Assembly: GCF_039503195.1 (NCBI RefSeq)
Contig: NZ_JBCJKP010000001.1
Span: 3,596,001 to 3,660,000 of the forward strand
Reading direction: 5' to 3'
Length of the DNA stretch: 64,000 bases
Origin: Streptomyces mirabilis
GTDB taxonomy: Bacteria; Actinomycetota; Actinomycetes; Streptomycetales; Streptomycetaceae
The notes beneath the pieces are model-generated. The model made no database searches, was not told the origin of the DNA, and saw only the letters and a list, made by a program, of their open reading frames with translations. A program made the translations under genes and the position numbers. How positions within the stretch are numbered: the stretch's first letter is position 1; each line of letters opens with the position of its first letter. Below are positions 25,926 through 34,725 of this stretch, one piece after another.

Positions 25926-26676
25926 CGTCGGCCCCCAGGTACGCCTCGACGACCCGTGGATCGGTCCTGACCCGGTCGTAGGGGCCCTCCACGAGCACTT
26001 CGCCGCGCTGCAGGACCGTGACGGTGTCGGCGAGCGAGCCGACGACGCTCATGTTGTGCTCGACCATCACCACGGTGCGTCCCTCGCGGATCCTGTCGAT
26101 GAGCGCCACGGTGCGGTCGACGTCCTCCAGACCCATGCCGGCTGTCGGCTCGTCGAGGAGCAGCAACGCCGGGTCCAGGGCGAGGGCGAGGGCCAGTTCC
26201 AGCGCGCGCTTCTGCCCGTACGGAAGGTTTCCGGCGGGCCGGTCGGCGAGATGCTCGAGTCCGACGTCACCGAGGAGTTCGAGGGCCCGGCCGGAGAAGC
26301 GGCGCATCAGTTTGTCCGTGCGCCAGAACCGGCGGCCGAGACCGGTGCCCGACTGGAGGGCGAGCTCGACGTGCTCCCGGGCCGTCATCTGCGGAAAGAG
26401 GCTGGTGACCTGGAAGGAGCGGGCGACGCCGAGGCCGGCGATGCGCTCCGGAGGCTGCCCGGTGATGTCGTGTCCGGCGAAGCTGATACGGCCGCCGGAC
26501 GGCCTGAGAAATCCGGTCAGCAGGTTGAACAGCGTTGTCTTTCCCGCCCCGTTGGGGCCTACGAGCGCGTGGACCGTGCCCTCGGGGACCCTCAGGTCCA
26601 CCGCGCTGACGGCGCGGAATCCCTGGAACTCCTTGGACAGGCCTTGCGTGACCAGGATGGCGCGCGGTTGTCTCAT
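25918..26676 (-). CDS. livG: ABC transporter ATPase (LivG family)
   Basis: From ATG 26676 the protein has 252 residues. The frame continues upstream for 90 codons, but that stretch is the divergent promoter region and lacks coding character. The ATPase has Walker [10 protein letters not shown] near residue 40, a LivG-type signature region ([17 protein letters not shown]) in place of canonical LSGGQ, and Walker [12 protein letters not shown] near 165. It is the first gene of the importer operon, so the operon promoter lies between it and the divergent acyl-CoA ligase. Three GCATCC repeats precede its ribosome site. Confidence 0.88.
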   Translation of the reverse strand: MRQPRAILVTQGLSKEFQGFRAVSAVDLRVPEGTVHALVGPNGAGKTTLFNLLTGFLRPSGGRISFAGHDITGQPPERIAGLGVARSFQVTSLFPQMTAREHVELALQSGTGLGRRFWRTDKLMRRFSGRALELLGDVGLEHLADRPAGNLPYGQKRALELALALALDPALLLLDEPTAGMGLEDVDRTVALIDRIREGRTVVMVEHNMSVVGSLADTVTVLQRGEVLVEGPYDRVRTDPRVVEAYLGADVA

Positions 26677-26917
26677 GACGCCTCGGATGCGCAGGGGATG
26701 CAGCGGCGGATGCCGATGTGGGGCAGACGTTAAGTTCGGCCATGAGCAGCGGCTACGGAGAGAATCTCCACAAGACGCCCCCGCACGGGTGTGGGTCTTC
26801 TCCCTCCCCGCGCCGCTCCGCCCGTCGCCGGTGTGGGTACTTGCTCCACTGGGGCGGGGGACGTTCCGGAGTCTTCCTCCGTCGCCCGGGTCCCGCACCG
26901 CGGTGACGATGTGCGCC
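26677..26917. promoter_or_regulatory. divergent promoter region of importer operon and acyl-CoA ligase
   Basis: This region drives livG to the left and the ligase to the right. Three GGATGC direct repeats lie at 26685-26690, 26696-26701 and 26708-26713, spaced 11 and 12 bp, close to one helical turn. They are candidate sites for the operon regulator. An imperfect dyad with AAGAC/GTCTT arms lies further right, around 26772-26800. Confidence 0.45.
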
Positions 26918-28525
26918 ATGGCGATGATGGAGACCCCGCTCAACACGTGGCTGCTGTTCGGACACGCCCCGCGCTATTTTCCCGACACCGAGGTGGTCAC
27001 GCGACTGCCCGACGGCCGTGTGCACCGTTACACGTACGCCGCGTTCGCCCGCCGTGCCCAGCAGTTGATGCACGCCCTGGACGCTCTCGGCCTGGCGCCG
27101 GACGACCGGGTGGCCACCCTCGCCTGGAACGGATACCGGCACCTGGAGGCCTACTGGGCCGTGCCCTGCACCGGGCGCGTCCTGCACACCCTGAACCTGA
27201 GGCTCTCCCCCGAGGACCTGGCGTACATCATCGGCCACGCGGACGACCGCGCCATCCTGGCCGATCCCGATCTGCTACCACTTCTGGAGAAGGTGCACGC
27301 GCGGGGCGGCCTCGCCGGCGTGCGGCATGTCATCGTGCTCGGCGACGAGGTGCCCGACACCGCGCTGCCGGGGGTCGTGGCGTACGAACAGCTGATCGCC
27401 GGTCTGCCGGATGCGTACGCCCCCCGCGACATCGACGAACGGTCGCCGCTCGGCCTGTGTTACACCTCCGGCACCACCGGCCGCCCCAAGGGCGTGCTCT
27501 ACACACACCGTTCGACCGTGCTGCACGCCATCGCCGCGTCCTCGCAGTCCGCCATGGCCATCGGCCCAGGCGACTGCGTACTGCCGGTCGTGCCCATGTT
27601 CCACGCCAACGCCTGGGGCGTCCCCTACACCGCCACTCCGTACGGCGCCAAGCAGGTGTTCCTCAGTGGCTCGCTGGATCTCGTGGCCCTGGTCGAGCTG
27701 ATGGCCGCCGAGCGGGTCACGGTCGCCGCGGGCGTGCCCACCATCTGGATGGCGGTCGCCGACGAGATCACCGCCCGCGGCGGGTTGCCGTCGCTACGGC
27801 ATCTGCTGTGCGGCGGCGCCCGCCCGCCACGCGCCCTGATCGAACGCTACCGGCGCGACTTCGGCATCCCTCTGGTGCAGGTGTGGGGCATGACCGAGAC
27901 CTCGCCGCTGGCCAGTGTGGCGTGGCCGAAGGAGCGGATGCGCGACTGGGAGGAGGACCGGATCACCGACGCGGTGCGCACCCGGGCCGGTCTTCCACTG
28001 CCCGGGGTGCAGATGGACATTCGCGATGAGGCGGGCCATTCCCTTGCGTGGGACGGAACGTCGATGGGCGATCTGCTCGTGCGCGGGCCATGGATCGCCG
28101 ATTCCTACCTCGGCGGTGAGGGCGCCGCCCAGTTCACGGAGGACGGCTGGTTCCGTACCGGGGACATCGCCATCGGCTCCCCGGACGGCTATGTCGTCAT
28201 CGCCGACCGTGCGAAGGATCTCATCAAGTCCGGCGGCGAATGGATCTCCTCGGTGGACATGGAGTCGGCCGTCATGGCGCTGCCGGAGGTCGCCGAGGCC
28301 GCGGTCATCGCCGTTCCCGACGACAAGTGGCAGGAGCGTCCGCTGATCTGCGTCGCCCCGCGCCCGGGCTCCACCGTGACCCTCGAACGCGTACGGGCGC
28401 ACCTCGAGGCCGGAGGCTTCGCGCGTTGGCAGCTCCCGGACCGTATCGAGGTCGTGGAGGCCATCCCGCGCACCGGAGTCGGCAAGTTCGACAAGAAGGC
28501 GTTGCGTGCCCGCTTCGACTCCTGA
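26918..28525 (+). CDS. AMP-forming acyl-CoA ligase (medium/long-chain fatty-acid type)
   Basis: The ligase has about 535 residues. Several ATGs compete (26909, 26918, 26924, 26927) with no strong ribosome site; the alignment to AlkK-like ligases favours one of the later ones. It has the AMP-binding loop [11 protein letters not shown] near residue 183, [12 protein letters not shown] near 322, the hinge [20 protein letters not shown] near 433 and the C-terminal lysine motif [14 protein letters not shown]. It is divergent from the importer operon and followed by two secreted esterase-type genes. It probably activates the imported acid to its CoA thioester. A hydroxy-fatty acid or an aromatic acid would fit the context. 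Confidence 0.85.
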   Translation: MAMMETPLNTWLLFGHAPRYFPDTEVVTRLPDGRVHRYTYAAFARRAQQLMHALDALGLAPDDRVATLAWNGYRHLEAYWAVPCTGRVLHTLNLRLSPEDLAYIIGHADDRAILADPDLLPLLEKVHARGGLAGVRHVIVLGDEVPDTALPGVVAYEQLIAGLPDAYAPRDIDERSPLGLCYTSGTTGRPKGVLYTHRSTVLHAIAASSQSAMAIGPGDCVLPVVPMFHANAWGVPYTATPYGAKQVFLSGSLDLVALVELMAAERVTVAAGVPTIWMAVADEITARGGLPSLRHLLCGGARPPRALIERYRRDFGIPLVQVWGMTETSPLASVAWPKERMRDWEEDRITDAVRTRAGLPLPGVQMDIRDEAGHSLAWDGTSMGDLLVRGPWIADSYLGGEGAAQFTEDGWFRTGDIAIGSPDGYVVIADRAKDLIKSGGEWISSVDMESAVMALPEVAEAAVIAVPDDKWQERPLICVAPRPGSTVTLERVRAHLEAGGFARWQLPDRIEVVEAIPRTGVGKFDKKALRARFDS

Positions 28526-28566
28526 TTCACCGCTCCCTTTCACCTTCACCGCCCGGAGGGCGAACC

Positions 28567-29934
28567 ATGCATCTGAGACGCACGGTCACGTTGTTGTCCG
28601 CCGTACTCCTGTCGACGGCGGGAGTGTCGGCGAGCGCCACGGCTCGATCGGCACCCCACTGCGCCGGCCAGAGCCGGATCACCGTACCCGGCGCGGCATT
28701 CCAGACCATGGCCTGTCTGCCCGACATGACCACGGCCGCGACCGCCGGTACCGCCTACACCGACTCCGCGGACTGGGCCTCACTCACCGCCAAGGGGACC
28801 AGGAACCCCACCGGCGTCCCCGGCATCCAGATCGACGGCTACTTCCCCGACTCCTCGCACCTCAACAAGACCCACGGCTGGAACCACGACTCCCAGTTCG
28901 TCATCCGGCTGCCCGAGCGCTGGAACGGCGGCCTCGTGGTGACCGGTGCGCCCGGGACGCGCAAGCAGTACTCGCTGGACCCCCTGATCTCCGACTGGGT
29001 CATCGCCCAGGGCTACGCCTTCGCCTCCATCGACAAGGGCAACAGCGGCCCCGACTTCTACACCGACGGCAAGCGGCCCGGCGACGCGATCGCCGAATGG
29101 AACCGGCGCACCACCGAGCTGACCCTCGCCACGAAGACCGTCGTCCGGCAGGCGTACGGGCACGGCCCACGCCGCACCTACATGACCGGCATCTCCAACG
29201 GCGGCTACCTGACCCGTTGGCAGCTCGAGAACCACCCCGAGCTGTACGACGGCGGAGTGGACTGGGAGGGCGCGCTGTGGACCGAGGACGGGCCGAACCT
29301 GTTCACCTATCTGCCGACCGCGGTCGCGTACCAGGCGGGCCGGGCCACCCACGCCGACATGCTCACCGCCGGATTCGCTCCCGGCACCGAGTTCCTGTGG
29401 CCGTACCACGAGGCTGCCTACTGGGGCCTGACGCAGAAGGTGTACCGCGCGGAGGTCGACCCCTCCTACGACCCCAAGTGTCCGGGTGAGTCCGCCGGTT
29501 CGACGCTTCCGGAGATCCTCGCGCCCTGCGCGTCGGATGCTTCGTACGACTATGCGGCGCGGCCGGGCTCCGTGCACCGGGCGGTCGACCGGATCTCGCT
29601 CACCGGCAGGATCGGCAAACCCATGATCACACTGCACGGCTCGCTCGACGCACTGCTGCCGATCGCCACCGACTCGGACGTGTACGCACGCATGATCTCC
29701 GAAAGCCACCGCGGCGGTTCGCACCGCTACTACACGATCGCGGGCGGCACCCACGTCGACGGCCTGTACGACACCTATCCGGACCGGCTCCGGCCGATCC
29801 TGCCCTGCTATCGCTCGGCGTTCCACGCTCTGACCGACTGGGTCGAGCACCGGGCCGCCCCACCGGCGAGCGGCACGGTGCCCAGGCCCACCTCAGGAGA
29901 TCCGGTCAACTCGTGTGCCCTGCAGGGAGGTTGA
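28567..29934 (+). CDS. secreted alpha/beta hydrolase (tannase/feruloyl-esterase or 3HB-oligomer-hydrolase like)
   Basis: The 455-residue protein starts at ATG 28567 after CGGAGGG, 41 bp behind the ligase gene, so they are likely cotranscribed. A signal peptide covers about residues 1-27. The nucleophile elbow is Ser in TGISNGGYLTRW near residue 209. A likely Asp is in LHGSLDALLP near 359 and His in GGTHVDGLYD near 396. Paired cysteines such as CLPD, CPGES and CASD suggest disulfides. The overall pattern is that of secreted tannase-like or hydroxybutyrate-oligomer hydrolases; I cannot decide between them from motifs alone. Its position before a PHB depolymerase favours an ester oligomer as substrate. 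Confidence 0.7.
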   Translation: MHLRRTVTLLSAVLLSTAGVSASATARSAPHCAGQSRITVPGAAFQTMACLPDMTTAATAGTAYTDSADWASLTAKGTRNPTGVPGIQIDGYFPDSSHLNKTHGWNHDSQFVIRLPERWNGGLVVTGAPGTRKQYSLDPLISDWVIAQGYAFASIDKGNSGPDFYTDGKRPGDAIAEWNRRTTELTLATKTVVRQAYGHGPRRTYMTGISNGGYLTRWQLENHPELYDGGVDWEGALWTEDGPNLFTYLPTAVAYQAGRATHADMLTAGFAPGTEFLWPYHEAAYWGLTQKVYRAEVDPSYDPKCPGESAGSTLPEILAPCASDASYDYAARPGSVHRAVDRISLTGRIGKPMITLHGSLDALLPIATDSDVYARMISESHRGGSHRYYTIAGGTHVDGLYDTYPDRLRPILPCYRSAFHALTDWVEHRAAPPASGTVPRPTSGDPVNSCALQGG

Positions 29935-30099
29935 CCTCGTAGGCAGTGGAGTCCGCCGACACCCAAGGCGATCGAGAAGTGTGGTCCGCTTCCGCTGTCG
30001 GGCGTCCGCTGCGGTTCTACGGTGCAGCGGACCGCCCGCTCCGGAGGGACACCGGCGCGGCGGTTCGCCCACTCACCCCCCTCACCACGGGAGGACTGC

Positions 30100-31545
30100 A
30101 TGTCGGTTCGTGACCGCATCCGTAGAACCTGCTGGGCCGCGCTGCTGGCCCTGCCGCTCGCCCTGTTCACCGTGCCGCAGAGCGCGTCGGCTGCCTCGCT
30201 CACCCAGGTGACCGGCTTCGGTTCCAACCCCGGCAGCCTGTCGATGTACACGTACGTCCCCGACAACCTGCCCTCCGGCGCCCCGGTGGTCGTGGCCCTG
30301 CACGGCTGCACCCAGAGCGCGAGCGACTACTACAACCACTCCGGCTGGCCCAAGTACGCCGACCTGTACGGCTTCGCGCTGGTCTTCCCGCAGACCTCCA
30401 GCGCCAACAACGCCAACTCGTGCTTCAACTGGTACCAGTCCGGGGACTACACCCGGGGCCAGGGCGAAGCCCTGTCCATCAAACAGATGGTCGACTACGC
30501 CAAGACGCAGTACGGCAGCGACCCCAGCCGCGTGTACGTGACGGGGCTGTCCGCCGGCGGCGCCATGACCTCCGTGATGCTCGCCGACTACCCCGATGTC
30601 TTCGCGGGCGGCTCCATCGACTCCGGCATCCCGGCGGGCTGCGCCACCGATCTCAGCAGCGGCCTCACCTGCGAGTACAACCCGGTGAGCAAGACCCCGC
30701 AGCAGTGGGGCGACCTGGTACGCAGCGCATCGGGCGGCTGGAGCGGACCCTGGCCGCGGGTGGCCGTCTGGCAGGGTTCCGGTGACTCGACCGTCAACCC
30801 CGCCAACGCCACCGAGTCCCGCGACCAGTGGACGAACGTCCGGGGCATCGGCCAGACCCCGTCATCGACCACCACGCTCACCGGCGGCACCACCCAGGAC
30901 GTCTACAACGATGCCAACGGCGATCCTGCCGTCGAGACCTTCACCGTCTCCGGCATGACACATGGCCTCGCCGTGAACCCCGGCTCCGGGACCGACCAGT
31001 GCGGCACGACCGGCACGTACTACCTCGACTACATCTGCTCCAGCTACTACACGGCGAAGTTCTGGGGCCTGGACGGCACCTCCGGCGGCGGCACCGGTGC
31101 CCTGCCCGCGCCCACCGGGCTGACGGTGACCGGCACCACGGACACCAGCGCCTCACTTTCCTGGAACGCCGTCAGCGGCGCCGCTTCGTACAACATCTAC
31201 CGCGGCGGTACGAGGACGGGCTCGACGACCTCCACTTCGTACACGGACACCGGACTGGCCTCCGGCACCGGATACAGCTACACCGTCGCCGCCGTCGACT
31301 CATCGGGCAGGGCCGGCGCCGCCGACACGGCCGTGACGGCGACCACCACCGGTTTTCCGCCCCAGTGCTTCACCGCGAACAACTACAACCAGGTCGCCGC
31401 GGGCCGCGCCCACCAGAGCGGCGGCTACACCTACGCGAACGGCTCCCAACAGAAGATGGGCCTGTACAACACCTTCACCACCCACACCCTCGAGGAGACC
31501 GCCACCGGCTACTACGTGATCGCCGACTCCGGCTGCCCCGCCTGA
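30100..31545 (+). CDS. extracellular short-chain PHA (PHB) depolymerase, type 1, with Fn3 and substrate-binding domain
   Basis: The 481-residue enzyme starts at ATG 30100 after GGGAGGA and has a signal peptide to about residue 36. The catalytic domain has an oxyanion His in LHGCTQSASDYY, the lipase box GLSAGGAMTSV near 150, Asp in QGSGDSTVNP near 228 and His in GMTHGLAVNP near 287. A fibronectin type III linker (about 336-425) is followed by a C-terminal domain with CFTANNYNQVAAGRAHQSGG and YYVIADSGCP, which I recognise as the PHB-binding domain of type 1 depolymerases. The three-domain order is the classical one for extracellular PHB depolymerases. It releases hydroxybutyrate oligomers outside the cell. 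Confidence 0.88.
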   Translation: MSVRDRIRRTCWAALLALPLALFTVPQSASAASLTQVTGFGSNPGSLSMYTYVPDNLPSGAPVVVALHGCTQSASDYYNHSGWPKYADLYGFALVFPQTSSANNANSCFNWYQSGDYTRGQGEALSIKQMVDYAKTQYGSDPSRVYVTGLSAGGAMTSVMLADYPDVFAGGSIDSGIPAGCATDLSSGLTCEYNPVSKTPQQWGDLVRSASGGWSGPWPRVAVWQGSGDSTVNPANATESRDQWTNVRGIGQTPSSTTTLTGGTTQDVYNDANGDPAVETFTVSGMTHGLAVNPGSGTDQCGTTGTYYLDYICSSYYTAKFWGLDGTSGGGTGALPAPTGLTVTGTTDTSASLSWNAVSGAASYNIYRGGTRTGSTTSTSYTDTGLASGTGYSYTVAAVDSSGRAGAADTAVTATTTGFPPQCFTANNYNQVAAGRAHQSGGYTYANGSQQKMGLYNTFTTHTLEETATGYYVIADSGCPA

Positions 31546-31550
31546 CCGGG

Positions 31551-31590
31551 CCTGCCACTGCTCACGCTCTGGCAGTGGTGAGCAGTCGCT
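31551..31590 (+). terminator. hairpin cluster downstream of PHB depolymerase
   Basis: Three overlapping stems can form right after the stop codon: CTGCCA with TGGCAG, CCACTGC with GCAGTGG, and ACTGCTCAC (31557-31565) with GTGAGCAGT (31578-31586). They exclude one another. It most likely terminates the depolymerase transcript. Confidence 0.55.
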
Positions 31591-31869
31591 GGCACGCGGC
31601 CGCGGCCCGGCTCACCCGGTGAAGCCACCGCCACGGGCGACGACGCCCTCGGCCCCCGCGTCGCCGGGCACGGACTCGGCCGCGGCCACGCGCCCCGCCG
31701 CCAAGCCGACCAAGCGACCCGACCCCGACGCCTCGCCGCCGTCACCGACCGCGGTCCGGGAGTACACCGTCAAGAACCACGGCGACTCGGACCCGCCCTG
31801 TCGCCGCCTACCGGGCACCCGTCGCCGGAAACTCGGCCCCGGCTCGAACTGACGTCACACCAGGGAACG

Positions 31870-31999
31870 GCGATTCCCCGGTCGTTCCCCCGGACGAGTG
31901 CAAAGAACGCGAAACGCACGACTGCGGCCCCCGGATCAGCTCCGGGGGCCGCAACCTTGTTGCTGGCAAACCACGAGTGCGCGGGCGGCATCGTTTCTT
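31870..31999. repeat. long direct repeat, copy 2, next to tRNA gene
   Basis: This copy matches 19267-19387 in the same orientation, with one 9-bp insertion. Its hairpin has stem 31924-31934 (GCGGCCCCCGG), loop ATCAGCT and stem 31942-31952; relative to copy 1, a T-A pair has become C-G. It ends 17 bp from the 3' end of the tRNA encoded on the minus strand, so it may also serve as that tRNA's terminator. The upstream 31591-31869 has no convincing gene. Confidence 0.8.
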
Positions 32000-32015
32000 C
32001 ACGCGTAGCGCGGAG

Positions 32016-32089
32016 TGGGGCGGGTGGGACTCGAACCCACGGCCGACGGATTATGAGTCCGCTGCTCTAACCGGCTGAGCTACCGCCCC
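32016..32089 (-). tRNA. tRNA with CAU anticodon (Met; Ile2 possible)
   Basis: A full 74-nt cloverleaf reads on the minus strand. The acceptor GGGGCGG pairs with CCGCCCC plus discriminator A, the anticodon loop is CTCATAA and the T-arm is GTGGG-TTCGAGT-CCCAC. CCA is not encoded. CAU can be elongator Met or lysidine-modified Ile2; the sequence alone does not settle it. Confidence 0.9.
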
Positions 32090-32226
32090 TTACGGCGCGT
32101 CGCGCACATTTGTGCGCGCCGTCTGCCGCAGCATAGCCGCTCATACGATCTCCTGCTTCGGATGGTCGGCAACGCACGACCATGAGGACTTCGGCGTGGT
32201 CTGCGCGGTTCCGCCGGACATGAAAA

Positions 32227-32245
32227 AGGACCCCTGAGGGGTCCT
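32227..32245 (-). terminator. Rho-independent terminator after tRNA-Asn
   Basis: On the minus strand AGGACCCC, loop TCA and GGGGTCCT are followed by a TTTTT run (32223-32227). It lies 10 bp beyond the first tRNA-Asn and should end transcription of the tRNA-Asn pair. Confidence 0.85.
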
Positions 32246-32254
32246 CTTCCGTTG

Positions 32255-32327
32255 CTCTCCCGACTGGACTCGAACCAGTAACCTGCCGGTTAACAGCCGG
32301 CTGCTCTGCCAATTGAGCTACAGGAGA
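32255..32327 (-). tRNA. tRNA-Asn (GUU), copy A
   Basis: The 73-nt cloverleaf has acceptor TCTCCTG/CGGGAGA with discriminator G, anticodon GTT in loop CTGTTAA and T-arm ACTGG-TTCGAGT-CCAGT. CCA is not encoded. It is separated by only five bases from a second tRNA-Asn, so both come from one precursor. Confidence 0.95.
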
Positions 32328-32332
32328 CCGAG

Positions 32333-32405
32333 CTCCCCCGACTGGACTCGAACCAGTAACCTGCCGGTTAACAGCCGGCTGCTCTGCCAATTGAGCTACG
32401 GAGGA
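32333..32405 (-). tRNA. tRNA-Asn (GUU), copy B
   Basis: The 73-nt tRNA is identical to copy A in D-, anticodon- and T-arms but has acceptor TCCTCCG/CGGGGGA. It is the promoter-proximal member of the pair on the minus strand. Confidence 0.95.
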
Positions 32406-32550
32406 TTGCCTCGTTGCGTCGAACGCACCTACCCGGGTATTCGCCAGGGGGCGTGCGCTCGCTGCGACACATACATTAGCGCAAGCAGGGGGGTGCTCCG
32501 CCAATCGGTTCCCCCCGCACCGATGCCGACGCAAGGGAAGGGTGGCCACC

Positions 32551-32856
32551 ATGCGCTACCGGCTCACATTCGCCGCCGGACTGGCTCTGGGTTACGTGCT
32601 CGGCACGCGCGCCGGGCGCGAGCGCTACGAACAGCTGAAGAAGTCCGCGCGCCAGGTCGCGCAGAACCCCGCGGTGCGCAACACCGCCGAGACCGCCGCC
32701 CAGCAGGGGCGCGAGATCGCGGGCAAGGCGTTCCACACGGTCGGCGAGAAGGTGGGCGACCACGTCCCCGACTCGGTCACCGCCCGCGTCCGCTCGCTGC
32801 GCGAACGCAACACCAACGGCACCCGCGAGGACGACTGGGGCACCAGCAACACGTAG
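32551..32856 (+). CDS. small YtxH-like membrane-anchored protein
   Basis: The 101-residue protein begins MRYRLTFAAGLALGYVLGTRAGRE, a short hydrophobic anchor with a GYVLGTRAG motif as in YtxH/gas-vesicle-like small proteins. A charged helical stretch with QLKKSARQVAQNP and a basic C-terminus follow. GTG 32542 is an alternative start, but the AAGGGAAGG site is better spaced for ATG 32551. The role is unknown; YtxH proteins are linked to stress or the envelope in other bacteria. Confidence 0.7.
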   Translation: MRYRLTFAAGLALGYVLGTRAGRERYEQLKKSARQVAQNPAVRNTAETAAQQGREIAGKAFHTVGEKVGDHVPDSVTARVRSLRERNTNGTREDDWGTSNT

Positions 32857-32865
32857 GACACCACG

Positions 32866-32912
32866 AGAGGCGCGGGGAACCACCCGATCAGCCCCCAGCG
32901 GCCGAAAGCCGA
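32866..32912. repeat. dispersed Streptomyces intergenic repeat, short copy
   Basis: GGCGCGGGGAAC, followed by CAGCCCCC and CCGAA, matches in order the element at 38540-38590, though the middle is diverged. It starts 10 bp after the YtxH-like gene. This kind of GCGCGGGGAACTGCGCGACCAG-type element is common between Streptomyces genes (from memory). The rest of 32913-33068 shows no feature. Confidence 0.55.
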
Positions 32913-33068
32913 ACGACTCCCGGCAGGCAGGACGAGGGGATCCCTGGCGGGGCCGGTGACCGCGCCACCCTGTCCGACCTGCGCCCCGGCCCGGCGGGCG
33001 TCCCGTCGCCGGGCCGGTACCACCCGGCCCGGCGCACTCATCCCCCGCCGTACGGCAGAATTTCCGCC

Positions 33069-34523
33069 ATGGGGATAGTCGCCGGGTTGGACAGTTCGCC
33101 CGATTTCACTCGTATCGTCGTCTGCGACACGGACACGGGAGCCGTGCTCAGGCAGGGATATGCCCCGCATCCGGTGGAAACCACCGAGGGCGGCGGCCGT
33201 CCTTCCGATGTCGATCCACAGGCCTGGCTGCTGTCCCTGGGCGAGGCGGCAGGCGGTGGGCTCCTCGAAGGCGTGCAGGCCATCGGCGTCTCCGCGCAGC
33301 AGAACGCGCTCGTTCCGATGGACACGCAGGGCAACACGGTGCGGCCGGCCATGGTGGGCGGTGACAAGCGCGCACAGGTCGCCGCCGCCGATCTCGTCGA
33401 CGCGCTCGGCGGGCGCGAGGCATGGGCCCAGGCCGTGGGCCACGTACCGCAGGCCGCCCAGCCGGTGACCAAGCTGCGCTGGCTGAACAAGACCGAGCCC
33501 GACGCCGCGCTGCGCACCGCCGTGCTGCTGCAGGCGCACGACTGGCTGGTGTGGCAGTTGCTCGGGCGGCCGATGCGGCGGACCACCGACCGGGGCGGAG
33601 CCTCCGGAACCGGCTACTGGTCGGCTGCGACCGGCGGCTACCGGCCGGATCTCGTCGAGCTCGCGCTCGGCCACCAGGCCACGCTGCCCGACGTGCTGGG
33701 CCCGTCCGAGGCGGCGGGGACGACACCCGAGGGACTGCTGATCTCCGCGGGCACCGGAGAGACCATGGCCGCGGCCTTCGGGCTCGGTATCGGGCTCGGG
33801 GACGCGGTCGTGTCCCTCGGCGCCTCCGGGTCCGTGATGGCCGTCCACCCCGAGGCGCTGGTCGACGCCTCCGGCATGATCACCTCGCTGGCGGACGCGA
33901 CCGGCATGCACCTGCCGGTGGTGACCACCCTCAACGCCGTACGCACCCTGCGCGGCGCGGTCGAACTGCTCGGCCTGCCCGACCTGGAGAGCTTGTCCGA
34001 GCTGGCGATGAAGTCCACGCCGGGCTCCCACGGGCTGGTCCTGCTGCCGTACCTGGAGGGCGAGCGGACCCCGAACCTGCCGCACACCGCCGGGACGCTC
34101 GCGGGGCTGCGGCGCGAGTCGATGCGGCCCGAACACCTGGCGCGGGCCGCCTTCGAGGGCATGCTGTGCGGGCTCGCGGACGCGCTGGACGTGCTGCGCG
34201 GACGCGGCGTGGACGTACGGCGGGTGTTCCTGCTCGGGGCGGCCGCCGAGCTGCCTGCCGTGCAGGCCGCGGCGCCCGCGCTGTTCGGCGCGCAGGTCGT
34301 CGTGCCCCAGCCGGCGGACTACGCGGCGCTGGGCGCGGCCCGTCAGGCGGCCTGGGCCCTCGGCGTCTCACAGGGCACGCTCGACCCCCAACTGCCCCCC
34401 GTCTGGCAGGGTGCGGTCGCCCAGATTCTGGAGCCCGGTGAGGAACTGGCCGTGGGTCAGGCCGTACGGCAGCAGTACGTGTCCGTACGGGAACAGACGC
34501 ATCCGGGGGCGTTCCGGTCATAG
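33069..34523 (+). CDS. FGGY-family carbohydrate kinase (xylulokinase-like)
   Basis: The 484-residue kinase starts at ATG 33069 with only a weak ribosome site. The N-domain has IVAGLDSSPDFTRIVVCDTD with the phosphate-binding Asp, and AIGVSAQQNALVPMD as in xylulokinases. The C-domain has VVSLGASGSVMAV, LLPYLEGERTPNLPHTAGT and RVFLLGAAAELPAVQ. The YLEGERTPN motif is typical of the xylulokinase group. No pentose isomerase or transporter lies nearby, so the sugar (xylulose, ribulose or another polyol) is open. Confidence 0.8.
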   Translation: MGIVAGLDSSPDFTRIVVCDTDTGAVLRQGYAPHPVETTEGGGRPSDVDPQAWLLSLGEAAGGGLLEGVQAIGVSAQQNALVPMDTQGNTVRPAMVGGDKRAQVAAADLVDALGGREAWAQAVGHVPQAAQPVTKLRWLNKTEPDAALRTAVLLQAHDWLVWQLLGRPMRRTTDRGGASGTGYWSAATGGYRPDLVELALGHQATLPDVLGPSEAAGTTPEGLLISAGTGETMAAAFGLGIGLGDAVVSLGASGSVMAVHPEALVDASGMITSLADATGMHLPVVTTLNAVRTLRGAVELLGLPDLESLSELAMKSTPGSHGLVLLPYLEGERTPNLPHTAGTLAGLRRESMRPEHLARAAFEGMLCGLADALDVLRGRGVDVRRVFLLGAAAELPAVQAAAPALFGAQVVVPQPADYAALGAARQAAWALGVSQGTLDPQLPPVWQGAVAQILEPGEELAVGQAVRQQYVSVREQTHPGAFRS

Positions 34524-34725
34524 GGGGCGAGAGGGGTGCGGACGGGTGTCCCGGTGGGCGTAGCGGCCGACATCGACCCTATGACGTACGTCTCAAGGTC
34601 CGGTTCCGATCCACCCTTGGTCCGCTCTTGGATTAATCGGTTGAGGTAACACGGGTGGAGTGCTCGACGATAGGGGGTGGTGCACCACCGACCGCACTGC
34701 CGTCGACGACTCCGAGAGAAGCCGC

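Noticed and set aside
31619..31852. Frame with REYTVKNHGDS, resembling the start of a LysM domain
   Set aside because: Only a few residues fit LysM, there is no ribosome site, and the rest is Pro/Ala-rich. It may be a trace of a lost gene, but it is too weak to call.
32224..32405. Repeated blocks that could suggest a CRISPR-like array
   Set aside because: The identical segments are the bodies of two tRNA-Asn genes.
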